Shown here piece after piece: positions 60,963-64,000 of a stretch of DNA of 64,000 nucleotides. Made by a program: the position numbers and the translations under genes. The DNA is taken from the NCBI RefSeq assembly GCF_036894955.1, contig NZ_CP145905.1:4908501-4972500 (forward strand), written 5' to 3'. Below the pieces are notes generated by a model. It had not been told where the DNA came from, made no database searches, and saw only the letters and a list, made by a program, of their open reading frames with translations. Within the stretch, counting starts at the first letter, position 1. Every line of letters begins with the position of its first letter. This DNA comes from Paenibacillus sp. KS-LC4 (GTDB taxonomy: Bacteria; Bacillota; Bacilli; Paenibacillales; Paenibacillaceae).

Positions 60963-61043
60963 ATATAAAGCATAACATACAAGGTATTGCTACCTTGAAA
61001 ACTGGATGCGAAAGACAAGCTCTGAAACTTTAGCGTGTTATTA

Positions 61044-63974
<2,931 letters not shown>

Positions 63975-64000
63975 AGATGCTACAGTATACTCGATTAGCC

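Overview
The window looks like the chromosome of a Paenibacillus-type Firmicute. The evidence is strong AGGAGG ribosome binding sites with ATG, GTG and TTG starts, two large S-layer (SLH) proteins, a Btr-like AraC regulator beside a Fur box, a SleB/CwlJ-type hydrolase, and a 23S rRNA gene followed by 16 tRNA genes in the order familiar from the Bacillales (Asn-Ser-Glu-Val-fMet-Asp-Phe-Thr-Tyr-Trp-His-Gln-Gly-Cys-Arg-Leu). No phage, insertion sequence or CRISPR array was seen.

Layout. 0.1-6 kb: a Fur-box-controlled ferredoxin-NADP reductase-like flavoprotein, a VOC protein, a secreted cohesin/dockerin protein, an ECF sigma/anti-sigma pair and a SleB-like hydrolase. 6-26.5 kb: the accessory core of the window, a mostly minus-strand peptide natural-product cluster. 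26.7-36.7 kb: a 1498-aa repeat-rich SLH protein, a 57-aa membrane protein, a 1499-aa LuxR-type AAA regulator and a hydrolase remnant. 36.8-39.7 kb: an iron-siderophore binding lipoprotein and an AraC/binding-protein fusion. 39.9-44.3 kb: a five-gene module (radical SAM, GYF/HhH, Ycf35-like, DUF2997, Ycf46-like AAA). 44.6-59.1 kb: an RCC1/SLH protein, a DUF3817-MFS fusion, arylamine N-acetyltransferase, a nuclease-fold/winged-helix protein, a dioxygenase/isomerase pair with an AraC regulator, a nitroreductase and a UbiB-kinase operon. 59.4-64 kb: tRNA cluster and complete 23S rRNA, read on the minus strand, with no 5S gene visible.

The cluster. An NHLP-family (nitrile-hydratase-like leader) RiPP precursor sits next to a complete NHLP export set: a C39 peptidase/ABC protein, a second ABC permease/ATPase and an HlyD-type adaptor. 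The same strand continues into a small type II fatty-acid/polyketide-like set: an active ketosynthase fused to a degenerate second ketosynthase that resembles a chain-length factor, an ACP, a FabG-type reductase and a reductase-like protein without the catalytic lysine. A tandem-GNAT protein, a DAACS symporter, a four-cysteine peptide with its own Gly-Gly leader, two binding-protein lipoproteins, a hybrid histidine kinase and an OmpR-type response regulator complete it. No canonical RiPP-modifying enzyme (YcaO, LanM, radical SAM) is present in the cluster. The simplest reading is a ribosomal peptide acylated with a dedicated acyl chain by the GNAT protein, comparable in logic to the known GNAT-acylated RiPPs (selidamides, goadvionins), but with a fused KS/CLF-like synthase. 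Two promoters in the cluster carry TTGA direct repeats at exactly 11-bp spacing, the spacing used by OmpR/PhoB-family regulators, which fits control by the cluster's own response regulator.

A structured ~98-bp intergenic repeat occurs three times (17.4, 44.3 and 56.2 kb), one copy directly after the RiPP precursor gene. All functional statements rest on reading motifs and context; no database search was run.
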